Virus record (IMG/VR): IMGVR_UViG_3300025483_000042
Coordinates: 1-33,306 of that record
Length of the DNA: 33,306 nucleotides
Source of the DNA: a virus
Strand: one strand, 5' to 3'
Shown here: one piece after another, positions 18,913 to 29,354 of the stretch
Layout of the letters: each line of letters begins with the position of its first letter
How positions within the stretch are numbered: position 1 is the stretch's first letter
Translations under genes and position numbers: made by a program
Notes under the pieces: model-generated
Seen by the model: only the letters and a program-made list of their open reading frames with translations
Told to the model about the DNA's origin: nothing
The model's database searches: none

Positions 18913-21900
18913 TGGTTTTCTCCATTAAAATGTTCATGAGTTCTCTTAGTTCATCGTTTTCTTGCTTCAGCTCTTTAATAGCTTCAACGAGCAAACCTAC
19001 TGTGTTGCCGTATCTGACGGCATAATGTTTTTCTCCCGTATCTACGTCGTTCGTTTCGTAAACCACTTCAGGAAGCACTTCGTTGAGCTCTTGAGCGATA
19101 AGGCCCGTAGAGCGAGAGCCATCCTTCTTGTAGTTAAACGTCACTCCACGTAATGCCATTACTTTTTCCAAAGCATTAGGAATAACTTGGATATTGTCTT
19201 TAAGTCGGATGTCTGACGTAGAGCCATAGGCCGTTACGTTACCTTTACACTCAAGCGAACCACCTTTCTGGAAGTAAAAGCCTACATAGCTGTCGTCATC
19301 GTGGCCCATAATCATTGAGCCTACGCCGCTCTCACCGCCTGAGTTAAACTGCATCATAAATCGCTGTGATGATGCGGCAGGCCATGCGCCAGCTTGTAGA
19401 TCGTTGAACACAATGCCTGCGTTGGTTTCTGATGAGTTTTCAATGACGAGAAAGTTGTCAACGCCAGACATTACGATATCGCCACTGACATCTATATCTG
19501 CAAAGGTCGCGTTGAGGCTAGCATCAATGGTGGTGACGCCATTCATCTGCAAGCCAGCATCAGCTTGGATGTTGATAGCCCCCGTTAAACCCTCACCAAA
19601 CTGAAGGTTAGTGCCGTTGACCTCTAGTGCCCTAAGACCGTTGCCGTAGATACGTTGAGCGTTGCTGAGGTAGATACCCTCTACGTTGCTATTTCCTGAG
19701 GTAAACGTCAGCTTCTTGACGTTACTGAACTCAGCATTGCTGTTCATAATCACAGTGCCAGCGCCCGTGCCGCTAGCAGGCTTGATGCCGAAGCTGTCAA
19801 CCAGAACTTGGCCGTCAACGACAAACGCTAGGGTCTCGGTACTGCTTGCTACAAATGCGGCACCGCTGCCGTAAGACGATCCGTTAATGTGGAAGAACTT
19901 GAAGAAGCCCTGCTGACCCGTGCCATCTGTGGTCATGTCGCTGAAGCGGATGCCTACGCCAGTACCTGAAGAGTTATTGATGATCACCCCATCAGCAGAC
20001 GATGTTGTGGTTTTGATATAGCTGTCAGCTTCAATGCTCCCAGAGCTATCAATAGCGCCCGAGGAAAGGGCACCAGTGCTAGAAATGGTAAAGACGTTTT
20101 GCACGCCATTTGTTCCGTTGTAAAACTTCAGCGTGCCATCTACTTCAATGTTGAGCTGTGCTTCTGGCAAGCTAGTGCTTGATGTGCTGAACCACCTTAA
20201 CCCACCAATATTCCCAGCCGTTCTTGTGCTGTGGAAATCAAAACCAGCAAAGGCGTTCCCTTCTCGGATAGTTATGTTTGCATCGCCGTTCGCGGTTTGC
20301 GTTCCTGCACCGATCCTTAAATTACCAGTGCTAGTAATCGCGCCCGAGGAGATGGTGCCAGCAACAGTGATGTTACCGTTAAGGTCTTGACTGAAGGCGT
20401 CGCCGTCATCTGGTGCGCCAAAGTTGAAATTGCCTGCGCTGTCCTTCCATATTCTATGGGACGTACCGTTGCTACTGGTAAGTGCAATACCATCGGCAAC
20501 TGTGTCGCCCTGCTGTCTCACTTCTAAAGTTCCAGAACTACCAACTCCTACGCCGCCATCTATTTCAAGAGTTCCGTTTATTACCGTGTCATTGGCAAAC
20601 GTAGCCGCGCCGTCTTGATTGAAGCGCAAAACATCAACTGGAGAGCCTACATTTTCTGACCGAATAGAAAGGTCGTTTGCGTTGCCGCTACCCGACCCGT
20701 GATAATAGAAACGCCAACCGTAGCCAGTGCCATCCCCTTCATTTCCTATGTAAATGGCCGCATCTGCGCCAGCTAACCCGTCACCACCAATGTAGAGATA
20801 ATCAGTGGATTGACGTTGGGGTGTACCTAAACTGAGCTGTATGTAGTCGTCTGCCTCTAGGTAGCCGATGTTGAGTAAATCGCCAGCGGCAGTGATTCGT
20901 TGCGTTCCGTCACCTGCGCCAGTATTGAATCCGAGAGGCGAATTTACACCAACGTCGTCCACTAGCCTCATGTGGACCTTATCGCTGTCTTCTGTCTCTG
21001 TGAAATCTAAGCTTTCGCCGTTTAGTTTTATAGCGAAGTTTTGACCGCCATCCTGATCAACAAACACGACTTGAGAACTGACGGTGCTTGTTTCGTTAAG
21101 AAATAACGTGCCGTTGTGGATCGTGGTCTCACCGCTTTCTGCTATGGTCAGTGATAGCTTTACTGTGTTCTCAGCGTCAGTAGCTACCTGAAAGCCTGTT
21201 GCAGAGTAGACATAAGGATTGTTTGCTACTGCACCTGTAAACTTGCTATTTGTGCCTCCGTTTAGGCCGAAATGGCCGTAGTAGAGGCCATTGTCCTGAG
21301 TCATGACTAAGGTCGGATTATGCTCTTCGCTAACTGCATTGTCTGTGTCAGCTTCAAGCGTCAGCGTGACACTTTCGGCGCTGGACAGCGAGAGCGCCCC
21401 ACCAGATATACCCAGCGACCCTACCGTCAATTCGTTGGCAATGGTCACATCACCACTATTGTCAATCTCTAGCGCAACCGAGGTGCCAGAAGCCGCCGCA
21501 CCTCCCGTTGTTAATCCGGGTAGCGTCGTAGCACTGTCTGAATACAAAAGTGCAAACTTGTTGACCCCATAGGCGTTGGTCATCATCCAGCCGCGCGAGC
21601 TGCTTGTGTAGTTTTGACTGGTATTTAAAAGTAGAGCGCCGTAGTGTCCGTACCAGTTGGTGCCATCTGTGACCTGTAGGCCGCTTAGGAGCGTACCGCC
21701 GTTCCCGTTGTTACCATCACGAATTGTTAGCTGTGTGTTCCCAGGGCCGTAAGAATAAAACCGAAAGTCGTCATTTGTTGTAGGAATGTAGGTTTCCCAT
21801 TTAGAGGAACTGTCACGTTTATAAATGATTCCTGACTCATATCCGCCACCATTATCTATAACCAGGAAACCATTAGTTGCTGAGTCAATGGTGATAGTGC

Positions 21901-24900
21901 TCGACGTAGTAAGAGTCGTACCGCTTATGGCACTTGCAGTGATATCTGTGACAGAAAGATCACCGGCGACAGAGGCGTCCCCGTTATACGAGACACGAAA
22001 AGATTCGTTAAGTCCGGTGGTCGTGTTTGCGGTGGATGCCGTAGCGTTGTTGGTATAGACAACGAAAGCTCCCTGTCCTTCCAAGATCGTTGTGTTCGCG
22101 TCTGAGTCTGGGCCAACTTGTGCGCCAATTCGCACCTGCGGATATTCGTTAGCATTGGAATCTGTGAAAACAAAATCAATAAAGGTCTGTTGTTGGCTTA
22201 GGTCGCCGGTTACGTCGGAAGATCCTACAGCGTTATGTAGCGTAAGGAACGTCGTTCCTGCTGTAGATGCAGTATTAGTAAATTGCTTTAGTTCTGCGCC
22301 TTTCCCCTTCCACCAATCAAATACAAGACCCGCATGACTTAGAATCCTGTCGCCATAGAACTCAACCCACACACCTGCCTCATTACCATTGACGAAGTAC
22401 GTGTTGTTGTTGTCATTGGTGACGATGTAGTTATCGTCGCCATCGGCATCATTGAAGAAAACAAATTTGGGGCTGACCATCTTTGTGGGGAAGTAAGCGG
22501 TGCCTCCCGAGATTGAAGGCGTAGTTCCATCTGCCAGATCAGCCGCTCCGGTTGCCAATAGACGCCGGGAAGAATCAATGGTCTCAGTACCGCCTATATT
22601 GAGCTTGCTGCCGCCTACTGCACCGGTGAACGCCCCATTTCCAGAAGACGAGAGACTAAGCCGGATAGTGTTATCGTGTTGATTGTTTGTACCAAAAGTA
22701 AAGTTGAGACTAGAGTCGCCAGAGCCGTCTGTCGTCTTTCTAGCTATAGACCAGACATCGGTGTTGCTGTTGCCGGAACCTTCAACAAAGTTCAGCGATG
22801 AACCCCACGTCCCGGCAGAACTGCTTACTAGGTCAAGTTGCGAGTCCGTTGCGAACTGAGCGAAGCCGCCATAGACCGTTCTGATGCCAATGCCAGACGC
22901 GGTTGACGTACTGATTATTCCAGACACGTCAATGGCGTGACTAAAATTAAACGTATCATTCGCAGTATTCCATAGAAGCGTTGCGTCTGTGTTCGCATTC
23001 ACGGCGTCTTGAATTGTGATACCGGCACCGTCAGCGGTACTGCTTGTGTCGCTGTCCGCATAGTTAAGTACGATGTTCTTATCCTGCACTTGGAGCGTCG
23101 TTGTGTTTAGCTCTGTGGTGCTCCCGTTCACCGTCAAATTACCGCCGACCGTGACGTCTGCCGTAGTGGTCACTGATGTTGGCGTAATGTCGCCTAAGCC
23201 AAGCGTAAAGGATGCCGCACCTGCGCTGGCTGTTGCCGCACCCGAGATGCCGTTGTTCGTAGCAATAGCTACCGATGTAATATCCGCAGCTCCGACTGAC
23301 TGAGCAGCTCCACCGTCAATCGTAAATCCGCCGCCGGAGGTGTTGTCTTGTATCTCAATAGTACGAGATGCTGATGATGTCACCTTGTTTCGTAGGTCGT
23401 ATCCGCTGTCGGTAGTGCTAATAAATGCCTTTATATACTGAGTGCCGGTAGGGAAGTTGGTTACTGTTGACTCAAGAATTACGAAGCCCGAGGTATTAGG
23501 CGCACCCGCATCGGTCTTAATGACAGTGGAGGTCGCAAAGTATTCTTGTAATTCTGGCTCGAAAAAAGTGTTGTTAGTCGATAGCGCGTACTGCGTTGAT
23601 GTAGGGGTTACACCGTTCGCAACCTTAGTATATTGCTGTGAAGCAATCAGCGTACCTTGTGACGACGTAAAGCCCGACGTGTTGTGATAGCGGAGCATGA
23701 TCGTAAAATTATCAGGGATCTCAGAACGAGCGTTATTCCCTGCTGTTGTTTGGTTGTTGCTAGTCGCCGTCCCCAAAAAGTTAGCGTTCAGCTTGCCTCT
23801 AAATGTGACGTTTGAGGTCTGCTGAAAAGTAATCTCAATCTGGCCGCTGTCAGAAGAAAGAGCCTCTGAGTAAGTGGTAATCTTTGCGCCTTCAATCTCA
23901 CTCACTACTTCAGTAAGCGCTAGATTGGTAAAGCCTTGTGCCGCGTTGAAGTATTCGTTGCCATCGGTGTCTGTGAGCACAAGGTTGCGAGCAAATACTT
24001 CACCGTCTCTCTGTACAACGAAGGGCGTAGTTGCTGACGGATTCTCACTCCCCGCCCAGAAACGAACATCGCCTGTCGATTGCATTGCCGCCGTATCATC
24101 GCCGGAACCAACCGTGATCCTGGTCGCGTTAAGCTGACCGTCTAGCGTTAAGGTAGCTTCTGATGCGTCAAACTTGAGCTTGTTTTTAAGACTAAAGTCG
24201 CCGCCGCTGTCTAGGTAGAACCCAGTGTTTGAGTTCCCCCATGCACCTGTACCCGCGTACAGTTTTGAGCCTGTAATGCTTATGCCGCCAACGGTTCCGC
24301 TATTGCGGGCGTCCCCAGCAAAAGGAGCGCTTTCAAGTGCAATAGGTTCAAACAGTCCACCCGTCAGAATAAGATCGGCACTGCTTGTTTCAAGAAAGCC
24401 AATCGCTAAAAGATTGGGGGCAGTCGTTCCGTCCGTGCCGTTTTGTGTGCCAGTGATGCTAGATGGTGTAAATGTAAGGCCGGAGGCATTGTCATCGTAA
24501 TACCACTGCGTGCCTTCTTTCCACACAAAGACAACGTCAAGGTTGCCATAGTTTGAAGTTGTAAAAGGCTCTGTTTTGTTAACATCAAAGCAGATAAAGC
24601 CGCGCTTGTTGGCGACATTCGTTAAGACAGTAATGCCACCAGTAAATTGAACGCGCTCTACGGTTATTTTGTCGCCGTTGTAGATAATAAAGCCATCAGT
24701 GTTTTCTGGTACACCGTCTTTATCAATACCAACAAGAGCCGCCTCGCCTACATTAGAGGAGCCGTCTGAATTCTGGTTAAGCAGTAAAGCCAGACCTTTA
24801 TTGACTTGTGATGCCGTAGCACCAGCCGCCGCTCCCGAGGTAACAGTGGCCGCAGCTACGTTGTTGACTGTGCCTGTGTGATTGCCGCCTAAGATAGTTG

Positions 24901-27900
24901 AGGTTGCGTCTTGGTTTGCAGTAGCACCAGCCGTCGCACCGTCTACAACCGTGGAATCTAAGTTGCTGGAACCTATCGTTACTCCGCTATCAAGACTTAA
25001 AGAGGTTGCTGTTATAGCGCCGCTTATTGTCGCTCCCGTAGCGGACAAAGCCCCCGCCGGAGTAACGCTAAACTCCGCATCAGCAAAAGTTTCGTTGCCT
25101 AGATATATGCCGTTGCTGTCAGCCGAAAACACAGATTCGCCTGAGCCGATGCGGATATCGTTGCTGATTGTTGCTGATCCGGTAAGCAAACTTCCGGAAG
25201 TAATAAGATCATTAACGTCAATGTTGGCGGCTTTGACCGTACCGTCAACGATTAGATCGCCAGTCAAGAAATCGTTTTTAGCGACGAACGCACTAGGGTT
25301 TAGCGATGTATCGTAGACATACGCCGCACTGACAGCTGGATCGCTCTCTGTGTTTACTACAATCAGTATGTCGCGGTTTCTTGGGTTGCGCCCGAACTGC
25401 GTATTGAAGTCGCTGACACTTAAGGCTGAAACGTCATCATTCTCCGCTGTAGTTTCATAACGGAAAAACGCATTGTTGTTTGTGTTTGATATTTGATTGT
25501 CGGCGTCAGAGAGTGAAGCGCCGGTAGATAGCGTAAACGATCCCGCTGTAATGCTGCCCGTAACAGCCAAATCAGTCCCGTCAAACGTAAGGGAGTTACT
25601 GCTAGCGTTGCCGATAGAAAACTTGTAGGCACTGCTGTCATACCCGAGGAAAAAGCCCGTGCCAGTATTAAAGGCTGTTTGTCCGCCCTTAATTACCCCA
25701 CCTGCCGACATGGTAATTCCGCCACCGGTAATCGTCGTGGTTGCCTCTAAAGCATTTACAGTTTGATCGGCTTCCGGGTCATCCGCATAGACTGTAAGGG
25801 GCACAAGGGAGTCATAACCACCGCTGGATGATGTTTTAGTGCCGACCGCTATTACGTAATCTGTTGTTAGCGGTGTGAAGTCTGTTGTTTGGCTGGCGTT
25901 ATCTACCGCCTTCCACTGATCGTTTCCGTCATCATATATGGCAATGAATGTGTGGTTGTTTACGGCGTTATCGGCGAGCGTTTCTGAGCTATTCGTTTGA
26001 AACCTTGCCGAAGAATCAGACGCCCACGCATCAGAGGCGCCGGATATAATGAAGAAATGATTGCCTGAATAGGGCGGCTTTGTGCCACCTTCATAAGGCG
26101 AGTACAAAACACCTGCGGCTATTGTTCTAGTGGTGGACCCCGCCTTCAGTGTTCCCGCCGTGATGTACGTCTCACCATCATTAGAGTTAGCAGTGCCGTC
26201 CCAAGAGTTCGCAACGAACGTGACATTAGAAAGGGCGTTGTAGTTGATCCCCTCCAGCGCATAGTCAACATTTAGCCCCACATCGCTTGGCGTGGTGTTT
26301 GCGTTGAGCGTGTTTGTCTCGGTTAAATCGGTACTACCTACCGTAATGGTTCCTTTGACGCCTAAGTTGGTTCCGTCAAAGGTAAGGCGTTGGCTGTTGT
26401 CATTGTTGCCAATACTAAATTTATAGGCGTTTGTGTCGTAGCCTAAAAAGAATCCTGATGCGTCTGCGTCGTTGTATCCAGCTTGACCACCTTTGATGAC
26501 ACCTCCACTGCTCAACGTGATGCCACCGTCAGTGATAGTAGTACCAGCATTTAGGGCATTTACAGTTTGGTCGGCTTCTGGATCATCCGCATAAACAATA
26601 AGCGGCTTAAGTGACTCAAAGCCTCCTGTCGTAGTTGTCTTAGTCCCTACGGCAATGACATAGTCAGTATTAAGAGGCGTAAAGTTAGTCGTAGCGTTGA
26701 GGTTATCAACGGCTTTCCACTGATTATTTACCTCATCATAGATAGCGACGAACATATAATCCGCGCCATTTAACGTTGTGGAATCGCTTGTAGTAAATCG
26801 TCTGGAGTTATCTGATGCCCAAACAGGTGTGGCGCTCCAGATAATATAGAAGTGACCGCCAGCATAAGGAGGTTTTATCGCGACCTCGTATGGGGTGTAA
26901 ACTGTGTCATCTGATGCAAGCGTATACGTCGTAGACCCAGCCTTCATTGACCCAGCGTGAACCGTAACCTCGCCAACATTCGCACCAGTGCTATGGATGT
27001 TGTTAGGTGTAAAGGTGATGTTTGCCAGTGCGCCGTAGTTGATAGTGTTTAGCGCGTAAAATGTTTCTTCAAGATCTAGCGAATCCAAAAGGCTCGCTTT
27101 TGCGTCTGCGGTTAAGCTTAGACTGGTCGCGGTCAGTGCGCCTCGGAATGTACCGTCTCCAGCTTCAAAAAGACCTGCTTTGGTGAGCTTCCAACCTGAT
27201 ACTCCGGCACTGTAGTTGGTAGACTCAAGTGACGTATCGAGCTTTGCCACAGTGATCGCGTCATTGTCGATCTGATCCGTATCGACTGTGTCCAGGTCAG
27301 CCAAGGCTCCTGTGTTCTGTGTAGCGCCGTCCTCAATGCCGTCGAGCTTAGTGCCTGAAAGGTCGGCAACCGCGTGTGTGGTCTCCGCGTAGGCTGAAGG
27401 CATCAATGTGCCGTAGCTGTTAGTGGCAAAATAGCGAGCTCGTACAGCGTAGGTTTCACCGTCACGCTCTATTGCTACCTCAGTTTGCGTCTGGTTCTCT
27501 GTGTCAAAAACTAGCTGTGTGCTGTAGTCGTTGGTGTTGTTGATGGCCCAGCTTATCTCTACGTACTGCGCTGCTTCCGGTACGTCAGAGAAAGGGACAG
27601 TCAACGTCAGAGCAGTAGAGCCGTCAGCTCTCGTTCTAGTGTTTGTCGCAATTGTCCCAATTGTCAGGTTTGTCGGATCAGCGTTTACAACCTCTTCTTG
27701 CCACGACAAGCCTAGGGGTTCGTTGCCCCGATTGGTGTTCCAGGTGTAGACGCTGCTGTCGTACTCTTTAAGCTGTAGCCCTACATTCATCGACACTAGG
27801 TCGACCTGTGTCTGTATGACTCTAAAATACTTCCCGCTAAACCCAGAACTATCGTAATCAAGCGCTACAACATCACCAGGTATAAGACCGAAACAGCGGC

Positions 27901-29353
27901 TTCCAAATGTGCCGCTTACTGAAAGATTGGAGCGACTATCTCTAACTAAGTACTCAGCCGTATCTTGTGCCTGGTAAAAGTCAGTACACCCTTTGATCGT
28001 GAATGTCCGATGCAGCTTCTCATCTTCATCCTGCGCCAAGTATGTCGCGTACAGGCCTCCGTCTTCGTTACTGTCTAAGCTCGGCCAACTGACTTGGTCT
28101 GTCTTGTACTGTTTAGCCTGGTTAATAAACTTAACCGTTGCCCGGTTCATCCGCTGTGAGCGGTCGCCGTTTGCTATCTTCAACCCGCCGATGATGTCGT
28201 CATCGTTAAGCGTAAGAACTGGACTTGCGACGTCGGCCATGTGAACAAAGTACTTTCCGTTCGCGTAGCTCAGATTGCCCCTAAAGACGTTTAATATTTC
28301 CTGGATGTTGTCTAGGATTTCTTTTGACGGATCGACCGCCATATTGATTCTAAAGCGGCGTTGCTTATTGGCGTTGACGCCTGTGGTTTGTTGGTCGGCG
28401 CGGTAGTACGGGTAATCACCGCTAACGTTCACAACGAAGATTTCGCCGGTCTCTGGGTCATAGTAGGTGACGACTGAGCCCGTATCATTAGCCAGCCGCT
28501 GTGGGATATCGACTAGGACGTCGCACTTATCAGCCGAGGCTGCGATGCTGTCTATATCGATAACTGACAGGTCTAGACCTCTGCCATACTCTCCCGAACG
28601 CATGTAGTCTAAAAGCGCTAGTACGGGGTTGTCTGAGTATTCCCAAGTTGTGGCTGTGTCAGCTCGATGTGAGCTAGTTCCAAGGTTTGAGTCGTAGGCT
28701 GACGATGTTGAGTCTTTTCTAGGGTCGTATAACGCACGACCTTTGACTCTGTAACGCGTCTGTGGCTCGCCTTGGTAGGCTGGTTTGTCTTTGTGTAGGT
28801 ACAGCCGCTCAATTGCGTAGGCGACACCTTTACCCACCGCGTCACTGGCCCATCCGTAGAAGTCAGACGAGTAAGCGGTTCGTAGTGCCGAAAAGTTTTG
28901 TCCGGCTGTAGGGCCGAGACTGTATGTAGTAGCGAAGTGTTTGTTGGTTTTGTTGGTAAAGCGGGGAGACCTATAGCCTTCATCGTCAATCGTTACGTTA
29001 GTAATGTCGGTAACAGGTCCGTTACATAAAGTAACAGCTCGATAGAGCCATCTGTTGTTGTTGTGATCTTTGTTCGTTGTCAGCTCGGAGCCAGTAGCGG
29101 CAGAGATAGTGGTAAAGCCGCTCTGTGTAATCCTGGCCTCTTTATCGGTAACGTGTTTCCACACAATGGTAGAGCCAACAAGCGTCTGACCGTAGACGGT
29201 ATACAGACCACGGTTACTGTCGTGTCCACTGACTTGTACGGCTTTAGCTTCCTGTGCTTGCTTTGCCGCCTGAGCTTCCATTTTCTTTTGCTGGTAATAA
29301 ACGCCAGCCGATGCGACTATCGCGATGACCGCAGCAATAATGCTAAAAACCAT
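18899..29353 (-). CDS. Giant tail tip/fibre protein with self-cleaving S74 chaperone (3484 aa)
   Basis: A 3484-residue tail tip and adhesin protein, about 31% of the window. The N-terminus has a hydrophobic helix (VFSIIAAVIAIVASAGVYY) and a charged coiled segment, then a gpJ-like hub region (about 25-560) with DGLEYGRG/DIDSI-type motifs (for example SGEYGRGLDLSVIDIDSIAA), followed by an FN3-like part (about 575-690). Residues about 760-1280 are a tandem duplicate (268-codon period) with near-identical YADDPEADQTVNAL and GGVIKGGQ motifs. The rest (1280-3350) is a beta-rich fibre shaft/adhesin region. The C-terminus (about 3375-3484) is a peptidase S74 intramolecular chaperone with the STSDIRLKDN motif; the Ser near 3379 is the expected self-cleavage site after trimerisation. 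Probably determines host binding. Confidence 0.93.
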   Translation of the reverse strand: MVFSIIAAVIAIVASAGVYYQQKKMEAQAAKQAQEAKAVQVSGHDSNRGLYTVYGQTLVGSTIVWKHVTDKEARITQSGFTTISAATGSELTTNKDHNNNRWLYRAVTLCNGPVTDITNVTIDDEGYRSPRFTNKTNKHFATTYSLGPTAGQNFSALRTAYSSDFYGWASDAVGKGVAYAIERLYLHKDKPAYQGEPQTRYRVKGRALYDPRKDSTSSAYDSNLGTSSHRADTATTWEYSDNPVLALLDYMRSGEYGRGLDLSVIDIDSIAASADKCDVLVDIPQRLANDTGSVVTYYDPETGEIFVVNVSGDYPYYRADQQTTGVNANKQRRFRINMAVDPSKEILDNIQEILNVFRGNLSYANGKYFVHMADVASPVLTLNDDDIIGGLKIANGDRSQRMNRATVKFINQAKQYKTDQVSWPSLDSNEDGGLYATYLAQDEDEKLHRTFTIKGCTDFYQAQDTAEYLVRDSRSNLSVSGTFGSRCFGLIPGDVVALDYDSSGFSGKYFRVIQTQVDLVSMNVGLQLKEYDSSVYTWNTNRGNEPLGLSWQEEVVNADPTNLTIGTIATNTRTRADGSTALTLTVPFSDVPEAAQYVEISWAINNTNDYSTQLVFDTENQTQTEVAIERDGETYAVRARYFATNSYGTLMPSAYAETTHAVADLSGTKLDGIEDGATQNTGALADLDTVDTDQIDNDAITVAKLDTSLESTNYSAGVSGWKLTKAGLFEAGDGTFRGALTATSLSLTADAKASLLDSLDLEETFYALNTINYGALANITFTPNNIHSTGANVGEVTVHAGSMKAGSTTYTLASDDTVYTPYEVAIKPPYAGGHFYIIWSATPVWASDNSRRFTTSDSTTLNGADYMFVAIYDEVNNQWKAVDNLNATTNFTPLNTDYVIAVGTKTTTTGGFESLKPLIVYADDPEADQTVNALNAGTTITDGGITLSSGGVIKGGQAGYNDADASGFFLGYDTNAYKFSIGNNDNSQRLTFDGTNLGVKGTITVGSTDLTETNTLNANTTPSDVGLNVDYALEGINYNALSNVTFVANSWDGTANSNDGETYITAGTLKAGSTTRTIAAGVLYSPYEGGTKPPYSGNHFFIISGASDAWASDSSARFQTNSSETLADNAVNNHTFIAIYDDGNDQWKAVDNASQTTDFTPLTTDYVIAVGTKTSSSGGYDSLVPLTVYADDPEADQTVNALEATTTITGGGITMSAGGVIKGGQTAFNTGTGFFLGYDSSAYKFSIGNASSNSLTFDGTDLAVTGSITAGSFTLSTGASLSDADNQISNTNNNAFFRYETTAENDDVSALSVSDFNTQFGRNPRNRDILIVVNTESDPAVSAAYVYDTSLNPSAFVAKNDFLTGDLIVDGTVKAANIDVNDLITSGSLLTGSATISNDIRIGSGESVFSADSNGIYLGNETFADAEFSVTPAGALSATGATISGAITATSLSLDSGVTIGSSNLDSTVVDGATAGATANQDATSTILGGNHTGTVNNVAAATVTSGAAAGATASQVNKGLALLLNQNSDGSSNVGEAALVGIDKDGVPENTDGFIIYNGDKITVERVQFTGGITVLTNVANKRGFICFDVNKTEPFTTSNYGNLDVVFVWKEGTQWYYDDNASGLTFTPSSITGTQNGTDGTTAPNLLAIGFLETSSADLILTGGLFEPIALESAPFAGDARNSGTVGGISITGSKLYAGTGAWGNSNTGFYLDSGGDFSLKNKLKFDASEATLTLDGQLNATRITVGSGDDTAAMQSTGDVRFWAGSENPSATTPFVVQRDGEVFARNLVLTDTDGNEYFNAAQGFTNLALTEVVSEIEGAKITTYSEALSSDSGQIEITFQQTSNVTFRGKLNANFLGTATSNNQTTAGNNARSEIPDNFTIMLRYHNTSGFTSSQGTLIASQQYTKVANGVTPTSTQYALSTNNTFFEPELQEYFATSTVIKTDAGAPNTSGFVILESTVTNFPTGTQYIKAFISTTDSGYDLRNKVTSSASRTIEIQDNTSGGGFTIDGGAAQSVGAADITSVAIATNNGISGAATASAGAASFTLGLGDITPTSVTTTADVTVGGNLTVNGSTTELNTTTLQVQDKNIVLNYADSDTSSTADGAGITIQDAVNANTDATLLWNTANDTFNFSHAIDVSGIISTSTASGIGIRTVYGGFAQFATDSQLDLVSSSAGTWGSSLNFVEGSGNSNTDVWSIARKTTDGSGDSSLNFTFGTNNQHDNTIRLSLSSSGNGAFTGAVGGSKLNIGGTETIDSSRRLLATGAADLADGTTPSISGGTAYFPTKMVSPKFVFFNDADGDDNYIVTNDNNNTYFVNGNEAGVWVEFYGDRILSHAGLVFDWWKGKGAELKQFTNTASTAGTTFLTLHNAVGSSDVTGDLSQQQTFIDFVFTDSNANEYPQVRIGAQVGPDSDANTTILEGQGAFVVYTNNATASTANTTTGLNESFRVSYNGDASVAGDLSVTDITASAISGTTLTTSSTITIDSATNGFLVIDNGGGYESGIIYKRDSSSKWETYIPTTNDDFRFYSYGPGNTQLTIRDGNNGNGGTLLSGLQVTDGTNWYGHYGALLLNTSQNYTSSSRGWMMTNAYGVNKFALLYSDSATTLPGLTTGGAAASGTSVALEIDNSGDVTIANELTVGSLGISGGALSLSSAESVTLTLEADTDNAVSEEHNPTLVMTQDNGLYYGHFGLNGGTNSKFTGAVANNPYVYSATGFQVATDAENTVKLSLTIAESGETTIHNGTLFLNETSTVSSQVVFVDQDGGQNFAIKLNGESLDFTETEDSDKVHMRLVDDVGVNSPLGFNTGAGDGTQRITAAGDLLNIGYLEADDYIQLSLGTPQRQSTDYLYIGGDGLAGADAAIYIGNEGDGTGYGWRFYYHGSGSGNANDLSIRSENVGSPVDVLRFNQDGAATFANDTVINGTLEIDGGVGVGSSGTLEVRQQGDTVADGIALTSSNGTSHRIWKDSAGNFNFGAPDDGDAFSQDLNGNITVAGTISSGAITSTGNLRIGAGTQTANGDANITIREGNAFAGFDFHSTRTAGNIGGLRWFSTSSTSLPEAQLNIEVDGTLKFYNGTNGVQNVFTISSTGALSSGAIDSSGSIEADSYIKTTTSSADGVIINNSSGTGVGIRFSDMTTDGTGQQGFFKFFHINGSSYGSGAAFVASSTETLAFVVDGQVLVDSFGIKPASGTGAGTVIMNSNAEFSNVKKLTFTSGNSNVEGIYLSNAQRIYGNGLRALEVNGTNLQFGEGLTGAINIQADAGLQMNGVTTIDASLNATFADIDVSGDIVMSGVDNFLVIENSSETNAGIVFNDLQAGAWPAASSQRFMMQFNSGGESGVGSMIMGHDDDSYVGFYFQKGGSLECKGNVTAYGSTSDIRLKDNIQVIPNALEKVMALRGVTFNYKKDGSRSTGLIAQELNEVLPEVVYETNDVDTGEKHYAVRYGNTVGLLVEAIKELKQENDELRELMNILMEKTNGNH
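25500..27060 (-). repeat. In-gene tandem duplication of an approximately 800-bp module
   Basis: Within the giant protein gene the word CATTTACAGTTTG at 25753 and its counterpart at 26557 are 804 bases (268 codons) apart, and both continue into similar sequence (TCGGCTTC, then TCATCCGCATA). The encoded copies share YADDPEADQTVNAL, GGVIKGGQ, GFFLGYD and YKFSIGN. DNA divergence is moderate, so the duplication is not very recent. Copy boundaries are approximate: roughly 26270-27060 and 25500-26265. Confidence 0.8.
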
Positions 29354-29354
29354 A

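Noticed and set aside
24882-25316. Long plus-strand ORFs across the giant tip gene
   Set aside because: Antisense shadows of the fibre gene, produced by its Ser/Thr/Ala-rich codons.
28961-28977. GGGAGACCTATAG word resembling the promoter element
   Set aside because: Lies inside the giant protein gene and in a different arrangement; only the intergenic copies are used.
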